From Brevibacterium daeguense (lineage in GTDB: Bacteria > Actinomycetota > Actinomycetes > Actinomycetales > Brevibacteriaceae): a stretch of DNA of 64,000 bases. The notes beneath the pieces were generated by a model. The model was not told the DNA's origin, made no database searches, and saw nothing but the letters and a program-made list of their open reading frames with translations. This document shows, in pieces, positions 9,405-19,702 of this stretch. The position numbers were made by a program, and so were the translations under genes. Positions within the stretch are counted from its first letter, which is position 1. Every line of letters begins with the position of its first letter. Location of the stretch: the NCBI RefSeq assembly GCF_021729135.1, contig NZ_JAJTWW010000001.1:558001-622000 (forward strand), given 5' to 3'.

Positions 9405-10148
9405 ATGACTGAACTTGTGACCGAACCCGCTCTCACACTGCTGCCCGCAGTGGACGTCGCCGCCGGCAAGGCCGTGCGTCTCGTGCAGGGAGCCGCCGGC
9501 TCCGAGACCGACTACGGCTCTCCTGTTGAAGCGGCCCAGCAGTTCGAGAGCGCAGGCGCCGAGTGGATCCATCTCGTCGATCTGGATGCGGCGTTCGGCC
9601 GCGGCTCCAACTATGACCTGCTCAAGCAGGTGACGAAAGCGCTGTCGATCAAGGTGGAGATCTCCGGGGGCATCCGCGACACCGAAAGCCTCGAGCGAGC
9701 CCTCGACACGGGTGCCGAACGGGTCAACATCGGCACTGCCGCGCTCGAGAACCCGGCGTGGACGGCCGAGGTCATTCGCGACTACGGCGACAAGATCGCG
9801 ATCGGCTTGGATGTGCGCGGCACCACGCTGGCTGCACGGGGCTGGACCAAGGAGGGCGGTGACCTCTTCACCGTGCTGCAGCAGCTGGAAGAGGCCGGGT
9901 GCGCCCGATACGTCGTCACCGATGTCAACAAGGACGGGACGCTCAAGGGACCCAATGTGGAACTGCTGCGCGAGATGTGCACACGGACCGATCGGCCGAT
10001 AGTCGCTTCCGGAGGAGTGTCCAGCTTGGACGACATCGCGGCGCTGCGCACCCTCGTGCCCGAAGGAGTGGAGGCCGCGATCGTGGGCAAAGCACTCTAT
10101 GCCGGGAAATTCACCCTGGCGGAGGCGCTCGACGTCGCCGGTCGATGA
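9405..10148 (+). CDS. priA: Bifunctional ProFAR/PRA isomerase PriA
   Basis: A (beta/alpha)8 barrel of 247 residues. In actinobacteria this protein replaces both HisA (histidine) and TrpF (tryptophan) isomerases. D17 ([10 protein letters not shown]) and D177 ([11 protein letters not shown]) are the likely acid/base aspartates. SGGIRD and [10 protein letters not shown] bind the substrate phosphates. The ATG at 9405 has GGAAGAGAAG just upstream. The assignment as PriA rather than plain HisA rests on lineage and overall similarity. Absence of trpF in the genome would confirm it. Confidence 0.92.
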   Translation: MTELVTEPALTLLPAVDVAAGKAVRLVQGAAGSETDYGSPVEAAQQFESAGAEWIHLVDLDAAFGRGSNYDLLKQVTKALSIKVEISGGIRDTESLERALDTGAERVNIGTAALENPAWTAEVIRDYGDKIAIGLDVRGTTLAARGWTKEGGDLFTVLQQLEEAGCARYVVTDVNKDGTLKGPNVELLREMCTRTDRPIVASGGVSSLDDIAALRTLVPEGVEAAIVGKALYAGKFTLAEALDVAGR

Positions 10149-10960
10149 CCGACAGCACACGGCGGTCCCTGCCGGAGCACATGGCGCAGACGTCCGGCGC
10201 GCACAGGTCCGCTGCGCAGGCGGCGGACTCCGCCGGCACCCCGTGGGCTGGGCGAGACCTCAAGCCCAATCCCTTCTCCGGGGATACGGGTCAGGCGGAT
10301 CCCTCGCTGCGAGCGGCGCTGCGGGCGGTCAACGTCTCGCCCATGGAACCGCAGGCCCACATCGGCGTCGTCGAAGCGCTGCGCGGGGCTCGGGTCTATG
10401 CTCCGGTGATGCCCACCGCCGTCGAGCACTCCACTGACGAGCGAGGTCTGGTCCACGACAACAGATCCGAGATGGCGATGGTGCGGCTCGCCTCGGAAGA
10501 CGGGCGCGAATGCACTCCCTGCTTCGCCGACATCCCCGCGCTGACGAGTTGGGGAACCACCGCCAGGCCCGTCCCGATCGAGATGGAGCGGCTGGGCGTT
10601 GCCGCGATCCAAGAGGGCGCACAGCTCGTGGTGATCGACCCGGGAAGCACAGATCCCTTCCTCCTGCGGCGAACTGCTCTATGGGCTTTCGTGCAGGGGC
10701 ACACGTGGAGGCCCGCTTGGGCCGATGCGCGCGTGGCGCGGCTCGCTGCTGAGATCGCAGGCAGATTCGGCTGGATCGAGGGGTTGGGGGTCGCCCCCGG
10801 CACGCGCAACGTTCACATCAGTGGTCCGGAAGTGGCCCTCGTGCTCCGGACAGCCGAGGCACCGGGCAGTGACAGGCTCAACGAGTTCAGACAGAGCCTG
10901 AGCGCACATGAGGAGTTCGTTGCGCTGGTCGACTCGATGGTCATCAGCTTCGCCGCCTGA
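10145..10960 (+). CDS. SseB-family protein
   Basis: A 271-residue soluble protein with the SseB N-terminal domain pattern ([66 protein letters not shown]) followed by a C-terminal domain of unknown function. SseB proteins have no settled biochemical role outside type III secretion contexts. Actinobacteria often carry one directly after priA. It overlaps the priA stop by 4 bp (ATGA) and ends the his operon. Confidence 0.8.
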   Translation: MTDSTRRSLPEHMAQTSGAHRSAAQAADSAGTPWAGRDLKPNPFSGDTGQADPSLRAALRAVNVSPMEPQAHIGVVEALRGARVYAPVMPTAVEHSTDERGLVHDNRSEMAMVRLASEDGRECTPCFADIPALTSWGTTARPVPIEMERLGVAAIQEGAQLVVIDPGSTDPFLLRRTALWAFVQGHTWRPAWADARVARLAAEIAGRFGWIEGLGVAPGTRNVHISGPEVALVLRTAEAPGSDRLNEFRQSLSAHEEFVALVDSMVISFAA

Positions 10961-11078
10961 GGCTCGAGCCGCGCACTCCGCCGGCCGCGCACTCCGGCGG
11001 CCGAGCTCGCGGTCGGCCGAGCCGCACGGCCTGCTCGCCTTCCTCGGTTCACGCCGAGTGAGCAGCGCGCGCCGATCG

Positions 11079-11531
11079 TCAGGGCGCAGCGGCGGCAGGC
11101 TCGCCTTCCGTGGCGCGGCACTCGGAGCAGCGGCCCCAGTACAGCACCTCGGCGATCTCGATCTCGAACCCGAAGGCGTCGTCGGGATGAAGGCACGGGG
11201 CGCCGGCGCCCAGGCAGGGCACGTCGAAGATCTGCTGGCACGACCGGCAGACCATGTGATGGTGATTGTCATGGCGCTGCAGCTCGTAACGAGCCGCTGA
11301 CGCGCCCGCGGGCTCTATGCACCGCACCAGGTCGGCCCGCTCGAAGGCCGCGAGGACGTCGTAGACCGTCTGATGCGATACCTTGCCGATCCGCTCCCGA
11401 GTCGCGCTGGTGATCTCCTCGGCATCGGGATGGGACCTTACGGAGGTGAGCACCTCGAGCACGGCCTGCCGCGGAGCGGTCACCCGCAGCCCGGCAGCCC
11501 GAATGAGTTCGGCAGTGCTCGTTGTCGTCAC
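11079..11531 (-). CDS. furA: Ferric uptake regulator family repressor, FurA type
   Basis: A 150-residue Fur-family repressor. The winged helix spans about 5-85 (AAGLRVTAPRQAVLEVL, VSHQTVYDVLAAFE). HDNHHHMVCRSC and APCLHPDDAFGFEIEIAEVLYWGRCSEC closely follow the mycobacterial FurA pattern, including both CxxC pairs. FurA normally represses katG and itself under iron and is relieved by peroxide. katG is not adjacent here. The GTG at 11531 is chosen because a -35/-10 pair lies just upstream at leaderless spacing and the similarity begins there. It is divergent from an amidohydrolase gene. Confidence 0.9.
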   Translation of the reverse strand: MTTTSTAELIRAAGLRVTAPRQAVLEVLTSVRSHPDAEEITSATRERIGKVSHQTVYDVLAAFERADLVRCIEPAGASAARYELQRHDNHHHMVCRSCQQIFDVPCLGAGAPCLHPDDAFGFEIEIAEVLYWGRCSECRATEGEPAAAAP

Positions 11532-11538
11532 GGCCGAC

Positions 11539-11569
11539 AGCTTACTCCCTGTTTTGGAACCGTTCAAGA
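11539..11569 (-). promoter_or_regulatory. furA promoter and probable FurA operator, leaderless spacing
   Basis: On the minus strand, TTGAAC (11567-11562), 17 nt and TAAGCT (11544-11539) form a promoter whose -10 box ends 7 nt before the furA GTG. The segment reads TCTTGA-N4-TTCCA-N-AA-N-A-GGGAGT. From memory, the mycobacterial furA operator has the same blocks in the same order (TCTTGA, TTCCA, AAAAGGGAGT). That makes autoregulation likely. An alignment with published operators is needed to confirm the match. Confidence 0.65.
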
Positions 11570-11684
11570 AAAGCGCGCGCTGTGCGTGTTCGACCAGACG
11601 TATCCGAGCGGGAATCAGTCGACGTGCAGGCATCCGCGCTCGGCCGAGCCTGGTGGCGGCGTCAGTGCGCAATAGTGTGGGGGC

Positions 11685-13040
11685 ATGAGCGATCCGACCC
11701 GACCCACCGTCCCGAGCAGTGACTACATCGAGCACGCACGGCTGGAGGCCGCTCGTCGCGGCGCGGCGGCGCAGCCGCCCGAATCCGCCTTCAGCGGTGC
11801 GCCCGACGCGATCATCGACAGGGTCCGCGCCGAGGTCGCGGAAGCGCGGCTCCGACTCATCGGGCTGTCACACGCCGTCCACGCAGTTGCTGAACCGGCA
11901 TTCGAGGAGCACGCATCCGCCGAGCTGGTGGCTGCCGCCGTGCGGAGTTCCGGAGTCGAGGCCGAAGTCGGCGTCGCAGGACTGGAGACCGCGGTGCGTG
12001 CGGAGTTCGGCAGCCCGGATGCCGGCAGAACGGTCGCGATCCTCGCCGAGTATGACGCGCTGCCGGACATCGGGCACGCCTGCGGCCACAATGTCATCGC
12101 CGCCTCTGCCGTGGGCGCCTTCTGCGCTCTGGTTGCGGCGCTCGACGGAGACGCACGTCGGCTGCCCGGTCGGGTCGTGCTCCTCGGCACGCCGGCCGAG
12201 GAGGGCCGGGGCGGCAAGGAGATCATGGCTCGCCACGGTGCTTTCGACACGATCGACGCGGCACTCATGCTGCATCCGTTCGGCTTCGACGCCTGCGAGC
12301 AGCTGTGGCTGGGCCGACGCGCACTCGAGGTCACCTTCACCGGCATCGCCGCTCACGCCTCCGCTCTGCCCTTCATGGGACGCAACGCCCTCGATGCGGC
12401 GTCCCTGATGTATCAGGGAATCGGTCTGCTGCGTCAGCAGATGCTTCCGGTCGACAGGGTGCACGCATCGCTGCCGGAGGGCGGAGACCGTCCCTCCGTC
12501 ATCGTCGAGCGCTCGCAGCTGAACTTGTACGTGCGCTCCCCGTACCCGGAGACGCTGCGGGAGCTGTCGGGGCGCATCGCCGATATCGCTCACGGTGCGG
12601 CCTTGATGACCGGCTGCGGGGTCCAGCTCGACTGGGACATCCACCCGCCGAGCATGCCGGTCAAGGCGAACAGCGAGCTGGCGGCGCGGTGGTCTGCTTA
12701 TCAGCGGGCCGTGGGACGAGCTCCCTTCCCGGCCGGCGTGGTGCCCGACACGCTTGCCGCCTCGACCGACTTCGGCAATGTCAGCTGGCTGGTGCCCGGC
12801 ATCCATCCCACCATCGCCATCGCCGAACCGCGGGTCGCCTGGCACACCCGGGAGTTCGCCGATGCGGCGCGATCGCCGCAGGCCGACGAAGCAGTGGTCG
12901 ATGGCGCGTTCGGACTGGCAGCAACTGCGCTCGACTTCCTGTTCGACGACGAGCTGGCCGATGAGGTGTCCCGGGAATTCGACCGGAATGGGGGCAGGAT
13001 CCCTGCCGTTCGGTACTTCGGCGAGAAGGGAGCCCTCTAG
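11685..13040 (+). CDS. M20-family amidohydrolase / aminobenzoyl-glutamate hydrolase-like
   Basis: A 451-residue metalloenzyme of the M20D group (AbgB/HipO/IAL-hydrolase type). Metal ligands are seen in HACGHN (DIGHACGHNVIAAS) and EEGRGGKE, and a dimerisation-domain histidine motif lies in GIAAHASALPFMGRNALDA. The family cleaves N-acyl amino acids or p-aminobenzoyl-glutamate, and the substrate cannot be told from sequence. The final ligand region is IAIAEPRVAWHTREF. It has its own ATG at 11685 on the far side of the furA promoter region and is followed by a convergent DUF1844 gene. Confidence 0.85.
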   Translation: MSDPTRPTVPSSDYIEHARLEAARRGAAAQPPESAFSGAPDAIIDRVRAEVAEARLRLIGLSHAVHAVAEPAFEEHASAELVAAAVRSSGVEAEVGVAGLETAVRAEFGSPDAGRTVAILAEYDALPDIGHACGHNVIAASAVGAFCALVAALDGDARRLPGRVVLLGTPAEEGRGGKEIMARHGAFDTIDAALMLHPFGFDACEQLWLGRRALEVTFTGIAAHASALPFMGRNALDAASLMYQGIGLLRQQMLPVDRVHASLPEGGDRPSVIVERSQLNLYVRSPYPETLRELSGRIADIAHGAALMTGCGVQLDWDIHPPSMPVKANSELAARWSAYQRAVGRAPFPAGVVPDTLAASTDFGNVSWLVPGIHPTIAIAEPRVAWHTREFADAARSPQADEAVVDGAFGLAATALDFLFDDELADEVSREFDRNGGRIPAVRYFGEKGAL

Positions 13041-13050
13041 GCCTCCGGTG

Positions 13051-13452
13051 TCACCGCACGGGGCCGGTGAACTTCTCTCCCGGGCCCTGTCCGGGCGCGT
13101 CCGGGATCGCCGAGGCCTCGCGGAACGCCAGCTGCAGGCTGCGCAGCCCGTCGCGCAGGGGGCGGGCGTGATGATCGCCGATCTCGGTGGCGCCGGCAGT
13201 CACGAGCCCGGCGAGCGCGGTGATGAGCTTGCGGGCCTCGTCGAGATCGGTGAGATCGGCGGCGCGCTCGGTCTCGGTGTCCTCAGCCAGGCCGCACTTG
13301 ACTGCGGCCGCGCTCATCAGATGGACAGCCGCAGATGAGATGATCTCGACAGCGGGCACCTCCGCGATGTCGCGGATCGCCTGCTCTTCGCTGAACGCTG
13401 ATGCGGAACCGGAAGCGGATTCGGCTGCGGGGTTCGACTGTGATTCGGTCAT
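13051..13452 (-). CDS. DUF1844 domain protein
   Basis: A 133-residue protein. It has a Ser/Ala/Glu-rich disordered N-terminus (1-25) and a helical DUF1844 domain ([31 protein letters not shown] to [16 protein letters not shown]). The gene is found next to infC in many actinobacteria and its function is unknown. The ATG at 13452 is preferred over the in-frame ATG at 13464. It is transcribed away from infC, so the infC leader lies in the shared upstream region. Confidence 0.85.
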   Translation of the reverse strand: MTESQSNPAAESASGSASAFSEEQAIRDIAEVPAVEIISSAAVHLMSAAAVKCGLAEDTETERAADLTDLDEARKLITALAGLVTAGATEIGDHHARPLRDGLRSLQLAFREASAIPDAPGQGPGEKFTGPVR

Positions 13453-13556
13453 GCCCAACAGCATCCCACACCTCTCCCTGCAGGCCGGCGTCCGAAGAGC
13501 TGGGAAGCGCGGTTCGTGCAGATCTCAGCCGCTGATGTGCACGCGGGCAGGAATCG

Positions 13557-13759
13557 TAGTATCATGGACGTGTGCAAAGAGGAGCTCGGCTCCCACCTGG
13601 ATCGTCACAGGCGATCGGGTTTCGAATGATCGTCCTTCTCGAAAGGGCGCATCGAGTGTCTCCATCGCTCGCATTCGTCTGGGCTCCCTTGGCATGTGCC
13701 GAAGGGAGCTTTTTCTTTTCGGCAGCATCGTGAATCATCGTCGAAGAAGGAGCGAGCAC
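13557..13759 (+). promoter_or_regulatory. infC leader with candidate transcription attenuator
   Basis: This 300-bp gene-free stretch carries a -10-like TAGTAT (13557-13562), an early hairpin GGAGC-TCG-GCTCC (13581-13593) and a strong terminator hairpin (13683-13709). The latter is followed by TTTTTCTTTT, 41 nt before the infC start. GGCTCCC in the early hairpin (13588-13594) could pair with GGGAGC in the terminator's 3' arm (13704-13709), so the two structures could compete. The infC-rpmI-rplT operon is autoregulated by leader RNA in other bacteria (by L20). Attenuation here is inferred. Confidence 0.6.
13683..13719 (+). terminator. Intrinsic terminator upstream of infC
   Basis: GCTCCCTT (13683-13690) pairs with AAGGGAGC (13702-13709). 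An inner GGCA/TGCC stem and one bulged G lie between, and TTTTTCTTTT follows. This is the only classical hairpin-plus-T-tract terminator found in the window. It lies inside the infC leader, not after a gene. Confidence 0.85.
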
Positions 13760-14398
13760 ATCAGCGAGCCGCGCATCAATGATCGGATTCGAGTTCCGGA
13801 AGTCCGCCTGGTCGGCCCCAACGGCGAGCAGGTGGGGATCGTTGCCATTCACAAGGCACTCGAGCTGGCCCGTGACGCAGACCTCGACCTGGTCGAGGTG
13901 GCCCCGCAGGCCAAGCCTCCTGTGGCCAAGCTCATGGACTACGGCAAGTACAAGTACGAATCTGCTCAGAAGGCACGTGCCGCCCGGAAGAATCAGGCCA
14001 ATACGGCGCTGAAGGAAATCCGGTTTCGCCTCAAGATCGACGAGCACGACTACGAAACCAAGAAGGGCCATGTCGAGCGGTTCCTGACCGGTGGCGACAA
14101 GGTCAAGGTCATGATCATGTTCCGCGGTCGTGAGCAGTCCCGCCCCGAGATGGGAATCAAGCTGCTCAACCGGCTTGCGGAGGACGTCGCGGAGCTCGGC
14201 TCCGTGGAGTCCCAGCCGCGGGTGGACGGGCGCAACATGGTGATGGTCGTAGCACCATTCAAGTCCAAGTCGGATGCCAAGGCGGAAACGCGACAGGCGA
14301 ACCGCGGGGCGAAGGGAACCACCGTCGAGGCCAAGTCCCGGCGCGATCGAGCGGCCCAGGCCAAGGCAGAGCACAAGCCTGCCGACGCCGAAGCGTAA
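13760..14398 (+). CDS. infC: Translation initiation factor IF-3 (ATC start codon)
   Basis: IF-3 binds the 30S subunit, prevents premature 50S joining and proofreads start codons. The mature protein is about 212 residues: IF3-N domain ([26 protein letters not shown]), linker helix ([11 protein letters not shown]), IF3-C domain ([36 protein letters not shown]) and a charged C-terminal tail typical of actinobacteria. AAGGAG at 13747-13752 sits 7 nt before an ATC at 13760, where the conserved sequence begins. IF-3 genes classically use AUU/AUC starts for autoregulation. A GTG at 13730 would add ten basic residues and lacks a ribosome site. Confidence 0.95.
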   Translation: MSEPRINDRIRVPEVRLVGPNGEQVGIVAIHKALELARDADLDLVEVAPQAKPPVAKLMDYGKYKYESAQKARAARKNQANTALKEIRFRLKIDEHDYETKKGHVERFLTGGDKVKVMIMFRGREQSRPEMGIKLLNRLAEDVAELGSVESQPRVDGRNMVMVVAPFKSKSDAKAETRQANRGAKGTTVEAKSRRDRAAQAKAEHKPADAEA

Positions 14399-14505
14399 GT
14401 GTGCGCGTCCTCCCTGCTGTTCAGCGGGGCTGACGCATGACATCAAATCGACGTTGTGCGCCGGCGTGCGCCGGTCGACACGACACGAGAAGGAGAAGCG
14501 GCACC

Positions 14506-14703
14506 ATGCCGAAGCAGAAGACTCACAGCGGCGCCAAGAAGCGTCTGCGCCTCACCGGCAGCGGCAAGGTCATGCGGGAGGGCGTCAACAAGCGCCACCT
14601 GGCTGAGCACAAGTCCTCGCGGCGCAAGCGCCGGATCTCGATGGACAAGGGACTCCCCAAGGGCGATTCCGCCAAGGCCCTGAAGCTGCTCGGCAAGCGC
14701 TGA
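14506..14703 (+). CDS. rpmI: 50S ribosomal protein bL35
   Basis: A 65-residue basic ribosomal protein that binds 23S rRNA, with the family start [22 protein letters not shown]. The ATG at 14506 follows AGAAGGAGAAG. It lies between infC and rplT in the conserved order. The 107-bp gap before it contains a short direct repeat GTGCGCCGG but no clear hairpin terminator. Confidence 0.98.
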   Translation: MPKQKTHSGAKKRLRLTGSGKVMREGVNKRHLAEHKSSRRKRRISMDKGLPKGDSAKALKLLGKR

Positions 14704-14768
14704 GACTCCAGCGCCGGGTCCGAACCCGAGCTGTGCAGACAGCGATCACAATTTTCTAAGGAGTACAC

Positions 14769-15158
14769 GTGGCACGTGTGAAGAGGGCGGTCAACGCCAA
14801 GAAGAAGCGCAGGGTCATTCTCGACCGCGCAAGCGGATACCGCGGTCAGCGGTCTCGCCTCTACCGCAAGGCAAAAGAGCAGGTCATCCACTCGCTGGTC
14901 TACAGCTACCGTGACCGCCGCGCTCGGAAGGGCGACTTCCGTCGCCTCTGGATCCAGCGCATCAACGCCGGCGCCCGCGCCAATGGCATGACCTACAACC
15001 GCTTCATCCAGGGGCTCAAGGCCGCCGGCGTCGAGGTCGACCGCCGCATGCTGGCCGAGCTCGCAGTGAATGACTCGGCGACCTTCGCAACGCTTGTCAA
15101 GGTCGCCAAGGAAGCGCTGCCGGCAGACGTCAACGCAGCCAAGTCCAGCGCCGCCTGA
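14769..15158 (+). CDS. rplT: 50S ribosomal protein bL20
   Basis: A 129-residue ribosomal assembly protein with the family pattern [17 protein letters not shown] and [21 protein letters not shown]. In other bacteria it represses its own infC operon by binding leader RNA, which fits the structured leader at 13557-13759. The GTG at 14769 follows AAGGAG at 14758-14763. Confidence 0.98.
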   Translation: MARVKRAVNAKKKRRVILDRASGYRGQRSRLYRKAKEQVIHSLVYSYRDRRARKGDFRRLWIQRINAGARANGMTYNRFIQGLKAAGVEVDRRMLAELAVNDSATFATLVKVAKEALPADVNAAKSSAA

Positions 15159-15177
15159 TGCGAGCTGCCGCGTTCGC

Positions 15178-16074
15178 ATGAGTGAGATCACTCAGCACGA
15201 GCGCCTGACCGGGCCGGTCATCCACTCCCCGCAGTCCAAGCGGGTGAGGGAAGCCGCCAAACTGGTCAGGCGCTCGTGGCGTACCAAGACCCGCCAGTTC
15301 CTGGCCGAAGGCCCCCAAGCCGTTCGCGAGGCTCTCTCCGCCCGAGCGGAGGCCGTGAGCGGTGCTGGTGCGGACGACCGCGTCGACGCATCTCCAATCC
15401 GGCTGGTCGACCTGTTCGCCACCGCTGCTGCCGCGGACCGCCACCCGGACATCCTCGAACTCGCTGAGCGTGCCGGGACTCCTGTCCGCCAGATCGACCC
15501 GGCTCTGCTCGCGCAGATCGCCGACACCGAGGCGTCACAGGGCCTGCTCGCCGTCTGCGAATTCCTCGATGTGGATCTGAGCTCCGCCATCAGCTCCGGT
15601 TCCAGGCTCGTCGTCGTGCTCTCCCAGGTGCGCGATCCCGGGAACGCCGGCACCGTGCTGCGCGTCGCCGATGCAGCGGGCGCGGACGCCGTCGTCTACA
15701 CGGGGTCGAGCGTCGACGTCTACAATCCCAGGACAGTCCGCGCCACAGCAGGCAGCCTGTTCCATCTCCCCGTCGTCACGGGCGCCGACCTCGCCGAAGT
15801 CACCGAGCGAGGCCGGGCTTCCGGCATGCAGGTGCTCGCTGCCGACGCCCACCCGCCGGTGCACGACCTGCACAGTCCCTGGGCGACAGGTCTGGATCTG
15901 ACCCGTCCTACGATGTGGGTGTTCGGCAACGAGGCCTGGGGATTGCCCGAGGCGGACCGGCAGCTGTGCGACGCCGCGGTGGCCATTCCGATCTACGGAC
16001 GCGCTGAAAGCCTCAATCTTGCGACGGCCGCGGGCATCTGCATCTACGAGACCGCGCGCAACGTGCGGCTGTAG
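15178..16074 (+). CDS. TrmH/SpoU family RNA 2'-O-methyltransferase
   Basis: A SPOUT-fold RNA methyltransferase of 298 residues. After an N-terminal substrate-binding domain (RTKTRQFLAEGPQAVREAL) come the three SpoU motifs: RDPGNAGTVLRVADAAG, MWVFGNEAWGL and IPIYGRAESLNLATAAGICIYE. The last two form the trefoil knot that binds SAM. The ATG at 15178 is 20 bp after rplT. Genes in this position are often annotated as 23S rRNA (RlmB-like) methyltransferases. The exact nucleotide modified is not known from sequence. Confidence 0.92.
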   Translation: MSEITQHERLTGPVIHSPQSKRVREAAKLVRRSWRTKTRQFLAEGPQAVREALSARAEAVSGAGADDRVDASPIRLVDLFATAAAADRHPDILELAERAGTPVRQIDPALLAQIADTEASQGLLAVCEFLDVDLSSAISSGSRLVVVLSQVRDPGNAGTVLRVADAAGADAVVYTGSSVDVYNPRTVRATAGSLFHLPVVTGADLAEVTERGRASGMQVLAADAHPPVHDLHSPWATGLDLTRPTMWVFGNEAWGLPEADRQLCDAAVAIPIYGRAESLNLATAAGICIYETARNVRL

Positions 16075-16103
16075 GCGAGTCCTCGGCCGACCGTCGGACT
16101 GGT

Positions 16104-16109
16104 TAGACT
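16104..16109 (+). promoter_or_regulatory. Candidate -10 box for pheST
   Basis: TAGACT lies 38 nt before the pheS ATG, which leaves room for a normal leader with the GAAAGAAGG ribosome site. It has the same TAGNNT form as several other -10 candidates in the window. No T-box or phenylalanine leader peptide was seen. Confidence 0.45.
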
Positions 16110-16111
16110 GA

Positions 16112-17190
<1,079 letters not shown>

Positions 17191-17191
<1 letters not shown>

Positions 17192-19701
17192 TGCGCGTCC
17201 CGCTCGAATGGCTCGGCGACTACGTCGACACCTCGGTCGTCGATGACCCCCATACGCTGGCAGCCGAACTCGCCGGGATCGGCCTCGAGGAGGAGGACTT
17301 CCTCGGCCCGACCATCACCGGACCGCTGGTCGTGGCCCGCGTGGCGGAGATGGCCAAGGAAGAGCACTCCAACGGCAAGACCATCAGCTGGTGCCAGGTG
17401 GACACGGGTGAATCCGAGCCGCGCGGCATCGTCTGCGGCGCCCACAATTTCGCCGTCGACGATCTCGTCGTCGCGGCCCTGCCGGGTGCGGTTCTGCCCG
17501 GTGAATTCGCGATCTCCGCGCGCACGACGTACGGACACGTCTCCGACGGCATGATCTGCTCCGCCAAGGAGCTGGGCCTGGGCGAGGACCACACGGGCAT
17601 CATCGTGCTCGGCGAATGGGGCCTGGACGGCACGCCGGGCGACGACGCCATGGAGCTCCTCGGCCTCGACCGGGTCACACTCGACGTCAACGTCACGCCT
17701 GACCGCGGCTACCAGCTGTCGATGCGCGGCATCGCCCGCGAATTCGCGATGCTCAAGGGCCAGCAGTACGACGACCCCGCAAAGCTCGAGGTCAACGAGC
17801 CCACCTGCGACGGCTTCCCAGTCGTGCTCGAGGACTCGGCACCGATCCACGGCGTGCCCGGGTGCAGCCGTTTCACGGCGCTGACAGTCCGCGGAGTAGA
17901 TCCCTCGGCGCGCACGCCCTTCTGGATGCAGCGCCGTCTGCTCGAGGCGGGGATGCGACCCATCAGCCTCACCGTGGACATCACGAACTACGTCATGCTC
18001 GAACTCGGCCAGCCGCTGCACGCCTACGACCTCGACCTGCTCGGTGAGCGGATCGTGGTGCGCCGGGCGCAGCGCGGGGAGACGATCACGACGCTCGATG
18101 AGGTGAAGCGCACGCTGGATCAGGAGGACCTCCTGATCACCGACGAGGTCGCCGGCCGCAGCCGCCTCATCGGTCTGGCCGGGGTCATGGGCGGCGCCGA
18201 GCTCGAGGTCTCGTCCGAGACCCGCAATGTGCTCATCGAGGCCGCCCACTTCGATCAGATCTCCATCGCCCGGACTTCGCGCCGGCACCGTCTCTCCACC
18301 GAGGCGTCGCGCCGGTTCGAGCGGGGAGTCGACCCCGCCCTCGGCCCGGCCGCGGCCCGCCGTGCGGCTGACCTCCTGGTCGAGCTCGGCGGCGGCGCCC
18401 TCGATGAGGCGACCACCGTGGTCGGCGAGGAGCCGCCGCCGCGGGTCATCGACCTGCCGGTGACCATGGCCGCCGAGAAGGTGGGCGTGGACTACTCCAC
18501 CGCCGAGGTGGTCGCCCTGCTGGAAGCAGTCGGCGCCTCGGCCGCCGAGCAGGGGGAGTCGGTGTCGGTGACCGTGCCGACCTGGCGGTCGGACCTCACC
18601 GATCCGATCGACCTGGTCGAGGAGATCGCGCGGGCTGGCGGCTACGACAGGATCCCCTCGGCGGTGCCCCAGGCGCCCGGCGGAAGGGGTCTCACCCGGG
18701 CGCAGCGCGCCCGCCGCCGGATCTCGAATCTGCTGACCGCGCTCGGCTGCACCGAGGTCCTCACCTACCCCTTCACCTCGGACAAGCGCAGCGACGCCCT
18801 GCTGATCCCGGCTGAGGATCCGCGCCGCCGGAATGTGCGGCTGGCCAATCCGATGGCCGACGACAACCCGCTGATGCGCACCCACCTGCTGGCGACCCTC
18901 GTCGACGCGGTCAGCCGCAATCTCGGGCGCGGCTTCAAGGACGTCGCAGTGTTCGAAGCGGGCCTTGTCACGCAGCCGGAGGAGGACCGACCCCGCCGCG
19001 GCCTCCGATTCGACCCGGGCTACCACCCGACCGAGGATGAGCTCGGAACGATCCTCGGCGCCGTCCCTCCTCAGCCCTACCATTTCGCGGGCGTGATCAG
19101 CGGACATGCAGAGCTGCCCGGCGTCTGGGGAGAGGGACGGCCCGCCGACACCGCCGACGCCATCGACATCGTCCACCGGATCGCCGAGGCCAACGGCATC
19201 GCCGTCGACGTGCGCGCCGCCAGGCACGCACCGTTCCATCCCGGCCGGTGCGCGGAGTTCGTGCTCGGCGACGGCAGCGTGCTCGGGCACGCCGGCGAAC
19301 TGCACCCGAAGGCGCTGGAGAACCTCGGGCTGCCGGGCCGCACGGTCGCCTTCGAGATCGACCTGGATGCGCTGCTGCGGCAGGAGGATCAGCGGGAATG
19401 GGCCGGTGCACTGTCGACCTTCCCGGTGTCGCGGCAGGACGTCGCGCTGGTGGTCGACGAGCACGTCCCCGCCGCAGCCCTCGCGGCCGCCCTGCGCGAG
19501 GGGGCGGGCGCGGAGCTGGAGGCGCTCGAGGTCTTCGACGTCTACACCGGCGACCAGGTGCCCGAGGGCAAGAAGTCCGTGGCGTTCCGGTTGACGTTCC
19601 GGGCCGCAGATCGGACGCTGACCGCAGATGAGGCTTCCGCCCGCCGGGAGTCGGCCACCGCTGTCGCGGCGGAGCGCTTCGGAGCCGCAGTGAGGAGTTG
19701 A
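17191..19701 (+). CDS. pheT: Phenylalanine-tRNA ligase beta subunit
   Basis: The beta subunit (836 residues), which binds tRNA and edits Tyr-tRNA(Phe). Order of domains: N-terminal OB/EMAPII-like tRNA-binding domain (about 40-150), B3/B4 editing domain (about 210-385), B5 domain, inactive class II core and C-terminal ferredoxin-like anticodon-binding domain (STFPVSRQDVALVVDEHVP onward). Length is typical for the family. It is directly coupled to pheS. Confidence 0.98.
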
Positions 19702-19702
19702 G

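Noticed and set aside
10978..11000. Terminator between the SseB-like gene and furA
   Set aside because: CCGCCGG/CCGGCGG gives only a 7-bp stem in a very GC-rich stretch. It is too weak to report as a feature.
13730..13759. GTG as infC start
   Set aside because: It lies within the terminator-proximal leader, has no Shine-Dalgarno, and adds a basic tail not typical of IF-3. ATC 13760 has an ideal ribosome site.
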